Source: Neobacillus cucumis
GTDB lineage: Bacteria > Bacillota > Bacilli > Bacillales > Cytobacillaceae
Direction: 5' to 3'
Assembly (NCBI RefSeq): GCF_002860255.1
Contig: NZ_PGVE01000015.1
Span: forward strand, 1-64,000
DNA: 64,000 bases
The first letter of the stretch is position 1; each line of letters opens with the position of its first letter. Below are positions 36,622 to 45,802 of the stretch, piece by piece. The position numbers and the translations under genes were made by a program. Under the pieces are notes generated by a model. The model did not search any database and was not told where the DNA came from. It worked only from the letters and a program-made list of their open reading frames with translations.

Positions 36622-37533
36622 ATGGAGACAAGGCAAATTCAATATTTCCTGGAAGTGGCCAAAAGAGAGCATGTAACAGAGGCTGCAGATGCCTTGCATG
36701 TTGCCCAATCTTCCGTTAGCAGACAAATTTTCAATTTAGAAGATGAATTAGGTGTTGAACTTTTTATACGTGAGGGAAGGAGTGTCAAATTAACGCCTTT
36801 AGGGAGAATTTTTTTTGAACGGATGAAGCAGGTCTGGAACATGATGGAGGATGCAAAGCGAGAAGTAAAAGAATATTTAGATCCTGAAAAAGGGACGGTT
36901 CGTATTGCTTTCCCTATCAGCATGGCAGCTCATACACTACCATCGATCATTTATGCTTTTCGAAGGAGGTACCCGGAAGCTAAATTCCAAATGAGCAATG
37001 CACTATATTATGATTTAATTGATGGTGTTGTAAATGGTGAATTTAACTTGGCGATGATTGCCCCGATGCCCAATCTGGAAAAAGAGAAAAAAATCAATGG
37101 AGCGATTCTTTTCACAGAAAACATTGTGGCTCTCATTCCTGTTCATCATCCATTAGCTAGTCGGAAGTCGATTAGATTAAGGGACTTAAAAGAGGACCAA
37201 TTCTGTGTGCTCCCTGAAGGATTCATCTTTCGTGAACAAGTTGTTCAGGCTTGCCATATGGCAGGTTTTTCCCCACAAATTGCCTTCGAGGGAAAGGATA
37301 TTGATGCATTAAAAGGGTTAGTCTCTGCAGGCTTAGGTGTGGCCTTGATGCCAGAGATGACATTGGTAGATAACACACCGCGGTCCACCGTCATCATCCC
37401 AATATCAGAGGGGAGCCTCACTCGAACAGTTGGTGTCATTTATCCGACCGAACGAAAACTGCTCCCAACCGAAGTATTGTTTTATGATTTCCTGCTTGAA
37501 ACCTATGAAAGATTGAATGAGTTTAGAAATTAA
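36622..37533 (+). CDS. GltC-like LysR-family regulator
   Basis: It is 303 aa. The N-terminal winged helix-turn-helix (REHVTEAADALHVAQSSVSRQIFNLEDELGVELF) and the DPEKGTVRIAFP hinge are close to B. subtilis GltC, as is the effector domain (VALIPVHHPLA, GLVSAGLGVALMPE). GltC controls glutamate synthase in B. subtilis; here the divergent gene is gdhA, so control of ammonium assimilation through GdhA is inferred. A perfect palindrome lies just upstream. Confidence 0.88.
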   Translation: METRQIQYFLEVAKREHVTEAADALHVAQSSVSRQIFNLEDELGVELFIREGRSVKLTPLGRIFFERMKQVWNMMEDAKREVKEYLDPEKGTVRIAFPISMAAHTLPSIIYAFRRRYPEAKFQMSNALYYDLIDGVVNGEFNLAMIAPMPNLEKEKKINGAILFTENIVALIPVHHPLASRKSIRLRDLKEDQFCVLPEGFIFREQVVQACHMAGFSPQIAFEGKDIDALKGLVSAGLGVALMPEMTLVDNTPRSTVIIPISEGSLTRTVGVIYPTERKLLPTEVLFYDFLLETYERLNEFRN

Positions 37534-37546
37534 AAAATTGCAATGG

Positions 37547-37597
37547 AAAAGGACGATTCTCTCTGCCTCTCTTTGGATGCAGCAGAACCGTCCCTTT
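37547..37597. terminator. Bidirectional terminator between LysR gene and FAH-family gene
   Basis: An imperfect long hairpin (AAAGGACG...TTCT with AGAAcCGTCCCTTT) lies between two convergent genes. Confidence 0.7.
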
Positions 37598-37599
37598 GC

Positions 37600-38487
37600 T
37601 TATTCTTCTAAGGTATTTGTTAAAGTGCCAATATTCTCAATTGTCACGCTGATTTTATCTCCAGCTTTAAGCCAGATTTGATCTTGCTCCGCATAGCCCA
37701 AAATTACGCCTTGTGGAGTACCAGTGAAAATGACGTCTCCCGGCTTCAATGTCATATATTTCGATATATAGCAGACTAAGTTAGCGCAGCTGAAGATCAT
37801 ATCTTTTGTATTAGCCTGCTGTCTTGTTTCCCCATTTACAGTACAAGAAATGGATAGATTCTGAGGATCCTGTATTTCTTCACTGGTGATTAAATAGGGA
37901 CCGATTGGTGCGAAGCCATCCGATGATTTTCCAAGCAGCCACTGGCCCGTTCTAAATTGTAAATCTCTTGCAGATAAATCATTACCTGCGGAGTAGCCAA
38001 AAATATAGGAGAGCGCTTCTTCTTCGGAGACGTTGCTTGCGGTTTTCCCTATTACAACAACCAACTCAGCCTCATAATCAAATTTTTCAGCATCCGCTGG
38101 CAGTTTCACTTTGCCATTGTGCCCTTCGAGTGTATTACTAAATTTGCTAAATAAAATAGGAGAAGTAGGAATTTCCATTTTGGATTCCTCGGCATGGTCT
38201 ACATAATTAAGGCCAACGCAAATGATCTTTTCCGGATTTATTACACTTGGTCCGTATGTAATTTGATTTTCATTCATAAACAAATCCGGCGTATTTTGCG
38301 TAATTGCCAGATCGATTAATTTATTCATTTGAAAGAGCCCTGACTCCCCTTGTAAAATAAGGTCTTCCAAAGTAACCGGACATTCGCAATTTAGTGTTTC
38401 CACTGCTTTTTGGATATTTAGAATGCCTCGCTCCGTTTTCACTGCAAGATAGGATTGGTTATTCTGTTTAAAATGTAGTAGTTTCAT
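37600..38487 (-). CDS. Fumarylacetoacetate hydrolase family protein
   Basis: It is 295 aa. A short N-terminal domain is followed by the FAH fold with CVGLNYVDHAEES, metal ligands in FDYEAELVVVIGK and GNDLSARDLQFR, and the late PGDVIFTGTPQGV. Members cleave or decarboxylate acylpyruvates, fumarylpyruvate or oxaloacetate, or isomerise hydroxyheptadienedioate. No aromatic-degradation genes lie beside it, so substrate is open. It is a single-gene unit. Confidence 0.88.
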   Translation of the reverse strand: MKLLHFKQNNQSYLAVKTERGILNIQKAVETLNCECPVTLEDLILQGESGLFQMNKLIDLAITQNTPDLFMNENQITYGPSVINPEKIICVGLNYVDHAEESKMEIPTSPILFSKFSNTLEGHNGKVKLPADAEKFDYEAELVVVIGKTASNVSEEEALSYIFGYSAGNDLSARDLQFRTGQWLLGKSSDGFAPIGPYLITSEEIQDPQNLSISCTVNGETRQQANTKDMIFSCANLVCYISKYMTLKPGDVIFTGTPQGVILGYAEQDQIWLKAGDKISVTIENIGTLTNTLEE

Positions 38488-38785
38488 TTCATTTTACATC
38501 CTTTCTATTTTTCTATTAGATATGAAGTTTTCCAAATTTATCTTAAAAATTCTATATAATAAATTGAACATAATATATTTGAATCATATCAGGTACTTTT
38601 CTCTGAAACAAATATTTTAACAGAATTTTTCCACAATATAATTTTGTGTATTTTAAAAAAATATTTTGCTCAAATAAAAAGAAAAGGCCTCCTCCTGAAA
38701 CCGGTGAAAGACCTTCTCTACAATTACCAAGTTTAGGACCAAACCTAGAATGCCGATATTTGAAACAATGAAGGGTTACACCCTT

Positions 38786-39994
38786 CTAGTTTTTAACTGC
38801 TTGTTTTTCTGGCATTGGAACAGGGTCCATACTTTGATCATTTGCGGTGAGATCCATTCCGTAGTCCTTTGCAAATACCATGTGTGTTTCAACTAAGACA
38901 TTCTCTGTATTTTCATCCAAATTAAAAACACGGGCCCCTCGTAATCGATTGCGTTCTGCACCTGACAGTCCATAAGTACCAAAACCGGTGCTGCCCGAAT
39001 AACCTAGTAAAATTCCATAATAGTTCCCCATATATGTATTTACATGGTCATGGCCGCAAAATACGCCTTTGACGTCTCCCCTATCAAGCATTGCTGAAAA
39101 CAACCCGCTATTAACAGGACCCGGGCACTCCTCTTCATTCCTTTCTCCTACAATTTGATGCTTTGTAACAGCTCGGGCATGATCTTCTTCAGTTCTGCTA
39201 TCTACACTTGAAAACCACATATATCGATGCTCCCAAAGAGGAATATGAATAAACATAAGAGAAGGAACCTTATAGCCAACCTGCTGCTCGAGCTTTTTGG
39301 AAGTCTCATAGTACCAATCTACCTGACTGAAGCGAATCCAATCCCAAGTCGGGTATCCACTAAAATCTTGTCCTGCAATCGTTTTAGGGGCATATCTGCC
39401 GCTATCTAGCAGCCAAAGGTTAAATGAAGCCTTCTTGCCTTTGGAATCCCTAATAAGCAAGTTCATGTTGCCAGTCCCATTGATGCTTTTTACCCCTGGC
39501 TGATTAACATTGTAATTGTAGGTCATATAATATTTAAGCATGGCTTCCTCATCAAGACCGCCTGCCGGTGTCGAATCTTCATCATGATTTCCAAAAGTAA
39601 CCGCCCACTTGATTCCCCTTTGTTCCATAGGCTGTGCCACATTATTCATCGCTTCTTTCATCTCAAGCTCTGAATTGCAGCCTCCGGTAATGATGTCACC
39701 GTTCAATACTACAAAGTCTGGTTTCTCACTATCAAGCACTTTTTCCATAAGTTCAACAGTCCTGCGGTCAATCCGCTCATCATCCTGAGTATCGTTAAAC
39801 TGCACAATTTTAAACTTTCCATCCGGATTAAATAGAAGTTTTTTATTATCATTGGTTTCAGCCTGAGCTACAGTACTAAATAAATCGACTCCTGGTATTC
39901 CGGCAGTGGCAATCGTTAGCGCCAGTGTGCTCATCCCTCCTACTTTTATGAAGTCCCTTCTGTTTAGCGCTTTGTTCTCATTTTGGTTACTCAT
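38786..39994 (-). CDS. Tat-exported calcineurin-like metallophosphoesterase
   Basis: It is 402 aa. The twin-arginine signal NRRDFIKVGG, a hydrophobic stretch and an Ala-rich cleavage region (VAQA, about 42-45) indicate Tat export folded with metals. The five metallophosphoesterase blocks are intact: QFNDTQDD, LNGDIITGG, TFGNHDED, FIHIPLWEH and FCGHDHVN. GGGGGAG precedes the ATG. A small palindrome (GAAGGGTGTAACCCTTC on the minus strand) overlaps the stop but lacks a T-run. The 298 bp downstream to the FAH-family gene is AT-rich without other features. Substrate unknown; phosphate scavenging is plausible. Confidence 0.87.
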   Translation of the reverse strand: MSNQNENKALNRRDFIKVGGMSTLALTIATAGIPGVDLFSTVAQAETNDNKKLLFNPDGKFKIVQFNDTQDDERIDRRTVELMEKVLDSEKPDFVVLNGDIITGGCNSELEMKEAMNNVAQPMEQRGIKWAVTFGNHDEDSTPAGGLDEEAMLKYYMTYNYNVNQPGVKSINGTGNMNLLIRDSKGKKASFNLWLLDSGRYAPKTIAGQDFSGYPTWDWIRFSQVDWYYETSKKLEQQVGYKVPSLMFIHIPLWEHRYMWFSSVDSRTEEDHARAVTKHQIVGERNEEECPGPVNSGLFSAMLDRGDVKGVFCGHDHVNTYMGNYYGILLGYSGSTGFGTYGLSGAERNRLRGARVFNLDENTENVLVETHMVFAKDYGMDLTANDQSMDPVPMPEKQAVKN

Positions 39995-40226
39995 ATAAAC
40001 TCCCCCATTTCTTGTAATAAGTCTGGTTTTTTAATGAATCAGATTTAAAGCAACAATGAAAAACTGAACATGGAAAATCTATCTCAAACTTTATCAAAAA
40101 ATTGTAAATTTATTTTTAGCGATTGGTTTAATTTTCGTTATTTTTTTATTAATTGGTAACTTTTTATTATTTCCTTGACTAAGAAGGAGTAATTTATTTC
40201 AATTTATAGCCCATTGGAGAAAATTG

Positions 40227-40252
40227 GTTTCCAATGTTGATAAGCCGGGTAC
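40227..40252 (+). promoter_or_regulatory. Candidate sigma-B promoter of the general stress gene
   Basis: GTTTCC (40227-40232), a 14-bp spacer and GGGTAC (40247-40252) fit the sigma-B consensus GTTTAA-N12-15-GGGTAT. It lies 54 bp before the start of a gene whose family is sigma-B dependent in B. subtilis. Confidence 0.65.
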
Positions 40253-40305
40253 GTATGAGTTGTAAGCTTTATAAGCAAACAAAAAAAGAAATGGAGGCTA
40301 TAACT

Positions 40306-41184
40306 ATGAGTAAAACAGTTTTAGGTGTTTATAATTCTAGTGATGAAGTGGTTCGAGCCATTGAGGAATACCAAAACGAAGGATATTCTGTAAATGACTT
40401 GTCGATTATCGGCAATACAACAGATGTCCCTTCCTCCATCGAAGAAGAAACAGGAGTAGCTTCCCAGGAGATAAGCACAAGTAATCATACCCAAACAGAG
40501 GAGCACCAAGGGTTCTTAGCAAGCCTGTTTACCCCGTTTGAGGATCGTATGTATCAAAATGATGAAGACAGAACTACCTATTATGATCATTTGGTTGCTC
40601 AGGGTATCAGTGAGGTAGATGCACTAAAATACGAAGATGATATCAATGACGGAAAAGTCCTGCTTCTTGCTAAAAAAGGAACTGGATATGATAATGCAAT
40701 CGACAGTGTCTCCACAGAAACTATGGCTCGTGAACAAACGGGTCTTCAAGATACTTTCGACACAGATAAGCAGCGCTCATTAAAGCTTCGCGAAGAACAG
40801 TTGGATGTTAATAAACACCGTGTTCAGACAGGTGAAGTAGAGGTTAAAAAAGAAGTCGTTGAAGAACAGGAAACAGTAAATGTTCCAGTCAAACATGAAG
40901 AGGTCTATGTAGAAAGACGGGCAGTGGACGAGAATGAAGCAGACACAACAAAACCAATAGGCGATGATGAAACCATCCGAGTTCCAATTGTCGAGGAAAA
41001 AGTTGAAGTTACAAAGAAACCTGTCGTATCTGAAGAACTGGTAATTGGCAAAAAGCAAGTAACGGAAACCCAAAAGGTAACAGAAAATGTAAAGCGTGAG
41101 GAAGCAAAGGTGAATAAAGAGGGCGACGCTTCAGTTAGTGAAACTACTACCGACAGCGATCGTGTGGATTCTGATAGATTCTAA
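40306..41184 (+). CDS. General stress protein, YflT/GSP17M plus YsnF (DUF2382) domains
   Basis: I start at ATG 40306-40308, eight bases after GGAGG; the longer frame from 40234 overlaps the promoter. The 292-aa product has an N-terminal general-stress-17M domain (about 1-125; TVLGVYNSSDEVVRAIEEYQNEGYSVNDLSIIG) and a C-terminal DUF2382/YsnF domain (about 165-280) with alternating Glu/Lys/Val-rich beta strands (LREEQLDVNKHRVQTGEV, VPVKHEEVYVERR, EELVIGKKQVTETQ). Function is unknown; the family is stress-induced in Bacillus, and a sigma-B-like promoter is present. Confidence 0.87.
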   Translation: MSKTVLGVYNSSDEVVRAIEEYQNEGYSVNDLSIIGNTTDVPSSIEEETGVASQEISTSNHTQTEEHQGFLASLFTPFEDRMYQNDEDRTTYYDHLVAQGISEVDALKYEDDINDGKVLLLAKKGTGYDNAIDSVSTETMAREQTGLQDTFDTDKQRSLKLREEQLDVNKHRVQTGEVEVKKEVVEEQETVNVPVKHEEVYVERRAVDENEADTTKPIGDDETIRVPIVEEKVEVTKKPVVSEELVIGKKQVTETQKVTENVKREEAKVNKEGDASVSETTTDSDRVDSDRF

Positions 41185-41267
41185 TTTAAAAATACGGGTG
41201 TCCTAAGAGTTTAATTTTATAGCACCCTTTTGTTTATTTAGGGATGATAATTAAGATGGTCTTTATA

Positions 41268-41306
41268 AAACATGCTCATCCTTTTACTTGAAGGATGAGC
41301 ATGTTT
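41268..41306. terminator. Strong bidirectional terminator
   Basis: A perfect 16-bp stem (41268-41283 with 41291-41306) with a 7-nt loop and flanking A/T runs lies between the convergent stress gene and short-chain dehydrogenase gene. A weaker hairpin (GGGTG...CACCC then TTTTG) at 41197-41233 precedes it. Confidence 0.92.
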
Positions 41307-41351
41307 CTTTCTTTATAGCAGGTTAAAACCACTAAAACTACTAGTGTTTAC

Positions 41352-42059
41352 CTACCAAGAAATTGGTTTTCCATCTCTAAAGAACCCTCCGGAAGGTCCT
41401 TCAGGTCCAATCGTTGCTAACCACAGGATAGACTCCGCTGCTTGCTTAGGTGTTCGTGGAGCAGATGGTCCACCCATATCTGTACTTACCCATCCTGGAT
41501 CGACTGCATTTATTTTGATATCCCCGTCGATTTCTGCAGCTATCAATCGTGTTAATCCATTTAGGGCAAATTTAGACAACTTATAAGCACCTACTCCTGG
41601 ATTTGACACTTCGCTAATCGCCCCATACTCTGAAGAAACATTAATAATTCTCCCATAGCCGTGCTTTTCCATAAGGGGAATAAAGGAACGGACACAATAG
41701 TAAACGCCCAAAAAATTCGTTGCCATTGTTTTCTCCAGAACGAAAGGCTCCATAGCCAATAACTTTTCATTCTCATCTAAATACACGCCAGCATTATTAA
41801 TCAATACATCTAATCTTCCAAACTTCTTATTTATTGTTATCGCAGCTTGTTGGATGCTTACTTGATTGGTGACATCCATCTCTATATACGAAACATCTAA
41901 ATCTAGCTCCTTAAGTTGTTGCGCAGCTTCATGACCCATTTCTGGATCCCGACTTGCCAAAATCACCTTAAAATCATTTAAAGCCAATTGTTTGACCAGT
42001 TCATTCCCAATTCCTCGATTCCCGCCAGTGACAAGCGCAACTTGTTTATCGTGTGACAT
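41352..42059 (-). CDS. Short-chain dehydrogenase/reductase (carbonyl-reductase-like)
   Basis: It is 235 aa. The nucleotide motif TGGNRGIG, the segment DVLINNAG and the catalytic Ser plus YKLSK (GVGAYKLSKFALN) are intact. ASRD after the second strand suggests NADPH preference. The C-terminal GPEGPSGGFFRDGKPISW is typical of the carbonyl reductase-like group. It lies upstream of nothing on its strand; the MFS gene is 64 bp away in the same direction and may share its transcript. Substrate unknown. Confidence 0.85.
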   Translation of the reverse strand: MSHDKQVALVTGGNRGIGNELVKQLALNDFKVILASRDPEMGHEAAQQLKELDLDVSYIEMDVTNQVSIQQAAITINKKFGRLDVLINNAGVYLDENEKLLAMEPFVLEKTMATNFLGVYYCVRSFIPLMEKHGYGRIINVSSEYGAISEVSNPGVGAYKLSKFALNGLTRLIAAEIDGDIKINAVDPGWVSTDMGGPSAPRTPKQAAESILWLATIGPEGPSGGFFRDGKPISW

Positions 42060-42123
42060 TTTTCTCCTCCCTTTGTTGTTCTTGGATTAAGTGGCATTGT
42101 AAAATCCCTATTAGGGATACTCC

Positions 42124-43314
42124 TTATACGGAGAGTTGTTTTGTAGGACTATACATATAATTTCTCAGTAAAATAGTTACCAAACTTAGCATCAATGATA
42201 GGATTCCCACTAATACGATGTATTGTATACCCATTTCTGATATAAATAACCCGCCAACAGCTGCACCAATGGTTGTTCCCACGTTACACGATGATATAAA
42301 TAAGCCATTGGCGAAATCAGGCGCTTCGGGAGCTGAAGACGAAAGCCAATATTGATTGATATTCCCACCTACTCCACCTAATATCCCCCAAATTAAAGTA
42401 ATGAACGCCATAGGTAAGGTAAACGGTCCAAATAGGAATAATAGGATGTAAACGGTCCCTAATATAAAAGGAAAAGATGCAACAAATTTGTTTGCATTTT
42501 TAGTTAGCAGTTTCCCTGCCACAATATTTCCAATAATATTGGCTACGCCGTATATAAATAATAGTAAACTAATGGTGTTCGAAGGTATATTCGTAACAGT
42601 TTTCAGATATTCAGCAAGATAACTATATACCCCATATACGCTCGAGTTTAATAAAATGACAGTCATAATGGAAAGCCATGTAATAGATTTCTTTAATACG
42701 GAAAATTGTGTACCATAAGAAAGTCTTTCTTCCACTGGCAAGGATGGGACAAAAATCAATGTAACAATGAAGACAATCCCATTAACAATAGCAAAGAATA
42801 CCATTGCCATTTGTAAAGAAGTTACACTTGCAATAAAACTTGCGATTGGTACGCCGACTACCATACCGGCTGATACTCCAATAAAAACTTTAGAAACAGC
42901 TTTTGGAGCTTCTTCTTTACTTACTGATGCAGCAGCTACTGTAAATGCTAAAGAACAATAAATAGGATGAAAAAAGGCTGGAATGATACGAGCAATTAAT
43001 AGAATGGTAAAGTTAGATGTAAATATCGATACGATATTCCCCAAAACGAAAACGCCCAGTACAAGTAACATGACCTTCTTACGATTTATACCGGAAAACA
43101 ATAACGGCATCGTTGGACCGGATACTGCAACTCCAAGGGCAAAAAAACTCACAAGCCATCCTGCTTTGGATACACTGACATGAAAATGTTCTGAAATAGA
43201 AGGTAATATTCCAATAACCCCCATTTCGGTATTTAAAATGCCAAAGACTCCTATGGTTAGTATAAAAATCAACAAGTTATTTCGTCTAGCCAAAAAAGCA
43301 ACTCCTATTTTCAA
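42124..43314 (-). CDS. MFS transporter, DHA1 drug/sugar-efflux type
   Basis: It has about 12 transmembrane helices over 396 aa, with N-terminal NTEMGVIGILPSISEHFHVS and the motif GRxGRRK equivalent degraded to FSGINRKK. This is the AraJ/NepI-like efflux group. The start is uncertain: TTG 43312-43314 follows GGGGGG by seven bases; TTG 43291-43293 follows AGGAG by eight and would give MARRNNLLIF. The annotated-style start at 43329 overlaps the ribosome site. A LysR gene is divergent and probably controls it. Substrate unknown. Confidence 0.82.
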   Translation of the reverse strand: MKIGVAFLARRNNLLIFILTIGVFGILNTEMGVIGILPSISEHFHVSVSKAGWLVSFFALGVAVSGPTMPLLFSGINRKKVMLLVLGVFVLGNIVSIFTSNFTILLIARIIPAFFHPIYCSLAFTVAAASVSKEEAPKAVSKVFIGVSAGMVVGVPIASFIASVTSLQMAMVFFAIVNGIVFIVTLIFVPSLPVEERLSYGTQFSVLKKSITWLSIMTVILLNSSVYGVYSYLAEYLKTVTNIPSNTISLLLFIYGVANIIGNIVAGKLLTKNANKFVASFPFILGTVYILLFLFGPFTLPMAFITLIWGILGGVGGNINQYWLSSSAPEAPDFANGLFISSCNVGTTIGAAVGGLFISEMGIQYIVLVGILSLMLSLVTILLRNYMYSPTKQLSV

Positions 43315-43397
43315 TAAATTGCCCCCCAAAAAAAAATACTGTTATTTTCAACCTTTGCTATTTATTCTACCGTGCTTTTTAAATATAGCTAATACTT

Positions 43398-43416
43398 ATA
43401 TCTAATAACTAGATAT
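43398..43416. promoter_or_regulatory. Candidate LysR operator between MFS and LysR genes
   Basis: ATATCTA and TAGATAT form a perfect 7-bp inverted repeat with a 5-bp spacer. A second palindrome, ATGCTTGATAAGCAT (43415-43429), abuts it. Two adjacent dyads in a divergent gap fit LysR recognition and activation sites. Confidence 0.5.
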
Positions 43417-43473
43417 GCTTGATAAGCATTTCTAAAACAAATATACTAAAACACTATAAAGGAGGAGGGCTTT

Positions 43474-44376
43474 ATGGAATTTAGAGTTTTGCGATATTTT
43501 CTTACTGTTGCAAGAGAAGGAAGCATTACGGGGGCTGCAGATTTTTTGCATGTGACACAGCCAACATTATCAAGACAGTTAAAAGACCTGGAACAAGAGT
43601 TAGGAAAAAAACTATTTATTCGAAGTAGTCACAGTATCATTCTTACAGATGAAGGAATGCTTCTGCGAAAGAGAGCAGAAGAAATCGTTGATATGGTCGA
43701 TAAATTAGAAGCGGAATTTAGTTCCATGGAAGAAACCATAAGTGGTGATGTTTACATAGGTGGTGGGGAAACAGACGCCATGAGACAGATTGCACGTATA
43801 GTAAAGGATTTACAGTTACATTATCCAAACATACGGTATCACCTCTACAGCGGAAACGAAGATGATGTGACTGAACGGCTTGACAAGGGATTGCTTGACT
43901 TTGGTATTTTAATTCAACCAGCTGATTTATCAAAATACAACTATATCAATATCCCAGCCAAAGATGTTTGGGGCGTTGTTATGAGGAAGGACAGTCCTCT
44001 TGCTTTCAAAGAAACCATTCAAGCAGTGGATTTATTAAATGTCCCGCTAATTTGTTCACGGCAGGCAATGAAACAGACCTTTTCTAAAAATGAATTTGCA
44101 GATTGGTTTGGTGAAGATTTTGATAAATTAAATGTCGTGACTACATACAATCTTGCCTATAATGCTGCCATCTTGGTTGATGAGGGCATTGGTTATGCAA
44201 TAACCCTTGATAAAATAGTGAATACGTCTAGTGATAGTAACCTTTGTTTTAAACCTCTAGAGCCAAGACTTGAATCTGGCTTAAATATTGTTTGGAAAAA
44301 GCATCAGGTTTTTTCCGCTGCTGCTGATATGTTTTTAAAAGTAATTCAAGTGAAATTTTCAAATTCTTTAAATTGA
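43474..44376 (+). CDS. LysR-family transcriptional regulator
   Basis: It is 300 aa. The N-terminal winged helix-turn-helix (GSITGAADFLHVTQPTLSRQLKDLEQELGKKLF) and periplasmic-binding-like effector domain (about 90-295) are complete. AAAGGAGGAGG precedes the ATG. It is divergent from the MFS gene with two palindromes between, and therefore likely regulates export and possibly the neighbouring reductase. The ligand is unknown. Confidence 0.88.
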   Translation: MEFRVLRYFLTVAREGSITGAADFLHVTQPTLSRQLKDLEQELGKKLFIRSSHSIILTDEGMLLRKRAEEIVDMVDKLEAEFSSMEETISGDVYIGGGETDAMRQIARIVKDLQLHYPNIRYHLYSGNEDDVTERLDKGLLDFGILIQPADLSKYNYINIPAKDVWGVVMRKDSPLAFKETIQAVDLLNVPLICSRQAMKQTFSKNEFADWFGEDFDKLNVVTTYNLAYNAAILVDEGIGYAITLDKIVNTSSDSNLCFKPLEPRLESGLNIVWKKHQVFSAAADMFLKVIQVKFSNSLN

Positions 44377-44423
44377 TGAGAACATCCGCTTCTTTTAGGT
44401 CCGTAAGATCATTTTCAAAAAAA

Positions 44424-44456
44424 GGATGTCCCAAAAGCTAGGCTTTTAGGACATCC
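44424..44456 (-). terminator. adhA terminator
   Basis: The stem GGATGTCC with GGACATCC has an inner AAAAGC/GCTTTT stem and seven T on the minus strand. Confidence 0.9.
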
Positions 44457-44474
44457 CTCGAAATTACATTTAAC

Positions 44475-45515
44475 TTAAATTGTGCTGGTATCAATCACGA
44501 ATCGATACTTCACATCCGAAGCTAATACTCGTTTGTAGGCTTCATCGATTTGGTCAGCTGAAATGACTTCGATCTTAGGAGCAATGTTGTGTTCTGCACA
44601 GAAGTTCAACATCTCCTGAGTCTCACGGATGCCGCCAATCATTGAACCTGCAAATGAACGGCGATGACCGATAAGTGAGAATACGTTAAGAGACAACGGC
44701 TCCGCTGGCGCACCAACGTTAACGAGTGTGCCATCGAGCGCTAGCAATGAAAGGTAGGCACTAATATCGATCTTAGCACTCACTGTATTTACGATAAGGT
44801 CGAACGTACCAGCTAGTTTCTTAAACGTCTCGGAATCATTCGTTGCATAGTAGTGGTCTGCTCCTAATTGCAAGCCATCTTCCTTTTTGTTCAATGTTTG
44901 TGACAGTACAGTGACCTCTGCACCCATGGCATGGGCAATTTGGACAGCCATATGACCAAGACCGCCCATACCAACGACCGCTACTTTCTTACCTGGCCCG
45001 GCTCCCCAATGGTTTAATGGCGAATAGGTCGTAATACCTGCGCAAAGTAATGGTGCTGCGGCATCAAGCTCAATGCTATCAGGAATTCTGACTACAAAGT
45101 CCTCCGTTACGACAATGTGTGTTGAATAGCCCCCTTGAGTAGGCTCACCGTATTTGTCAACACCAGCGTATGTAGGAACATTTCCTTTAAGACAGTATTG
45201 TTCTTCTCCTTTACGGCAATTTTCACATTCGCCACAGGAGTCAACCATACATCCGACACCTACCCGGTCACCGACCTTGTATTTTGTGACCTCTGCTCCT
45301 ACATCGGTGACAATTCCCGCAATCTCATGTCCAGGCACGAGTGGATAGTTCACAGGACCCCATTCGCCATGAGCAGTATGGATGTCAGAATGGCATATGC
45401 CTGCATATTTAATTTCGATTAGAATATCATGCAAATCAAGATCGCGTCGTTTAATTTCAGCTGCTCGAAACGGTTTGTCTGGACCGTCGACAGCGCGTGC
45501 TTTAGCTGTTATCAT
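44475..45515 (-). CDS. adhA: Zinc-dependent NAD(P) alcohol dehydrogenase (AdhA/YahK type)
   Basis: This 346-aa medium-chain dehydrogenase has catalytic zinc ligands in AGICHSDIH and PGHEIAG, a structural zinc set in [20 protein letters not shown] and the nucleotide fold [15 protein letters not shown]. The group reduces aldehydes with NADPH. A MerR gene is divergent, and the promoter has a MerR-type 19-bp spacer with a dyad in it, as in B. subtilis adhA-adhR, where AdhR responds to reactive aldehydes. AGGAGG precedes the ATG. Confidence 0.92.
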   Translation of the reverse strand: MITAKARAVDGPDKPFRAAEIKRRDLDLHDILIEIKYAGICHSDIHTAHGEWGPVNYPLVPGHEIAGIVTDVGAEVTKYKVGDRVGVGCMVDSCGECENCRKGEEQYCLKGNVPTYAGVDKYGEPTQGGYSTHIVVTEDFVVRIPDSIELDAAAPLLCAGITTYSPLNHWGAGPGKKVAVVGMGGLGHMAVQIAHAMGAEVTVLSQTLNKKEDGLQLGADHYYATNDSETFKKLAGTFDLIVNTVSAKIDISAYLSLLALDGTLVNVGAPAEPLSLNVFSLIGHRRSFAGSMIGGIRETQEMLNFCAEHNIAPKIEVISADQIDEAYKRVLASDVKYRFVIDTSTI

Positions 45516-45624
45516 TTAAAAAAACCTCCTATAATTTATATTTTTCAAGAAGCTGTGCTTGTGCCGGGTATAGGTTCAAATTAACCCTCGTTTATTTCTA
45601 CCCTGCTTTTTTCCTTGCAAAACA

Positions 45625-45655
45625 ATATTAATCCTTATAGTTAACTCTAGGTCAA
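45625..45655 (-). promoter_or_regulatory. adhA promoter with MerR-type 19-bp spacer and operator
   Basis: The minus strand has -35 TTGACC (45650-45655), exactly 19 bp and -10 TAATAT (45625-45630). The spacer contains the dyad TAGAGTTAACTATA. Overlong spacers with a central operator are the hallmark of promoters switched on by DNA-distorting MerR activators. The same core recurs at 45760-45769. Confidence 0.8.
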
Positions 45656-45717
45656 TACCTTATTTTTAAAAAATTCATATTCTTAATTTTACTTTCCATT
45701 GAATGGTAAAGTAACAT

Positions 45718-45746
45718 TTGACATTTAGCATACAACATGATAAATT
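45718..45746 (+). promoter_or_regulatory. Promoter of the MerR (AdhR-like) gene
   Basis: TTGACA (45718-45723), a 17-bp spacer and TAAATT (45741-45746) lie 57 bp before the MerR start. A second possible -10, TATAAT, lies at 45776-45781. Confidence 0.5.
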
Positions 45747-45759
45747 TCTTTCAATCATA

Positions 45760-45769
45760 GAGTTAACTC
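45760..45769. promoter_or_regulatory. Second AdhR-type operator core
   Basis: GAGTTAACTC is a perfect 10-bp palindrome matching the dyad in the adhA promoter. It lies just downstream of the predicted MerR promoter, a position suited to autoregulation. Confidence 0.6.
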
Positions 45770-45802
45770 GAAGTCTATAATGTTTAGAATAGGAGATTAG
45801 TA

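Noticed and set aside
38681-38725. Possible terminator in the gap after the phosphoesterase gene
   Set aside because: The arms do not pair cleanly and no T-run follows on either strand.
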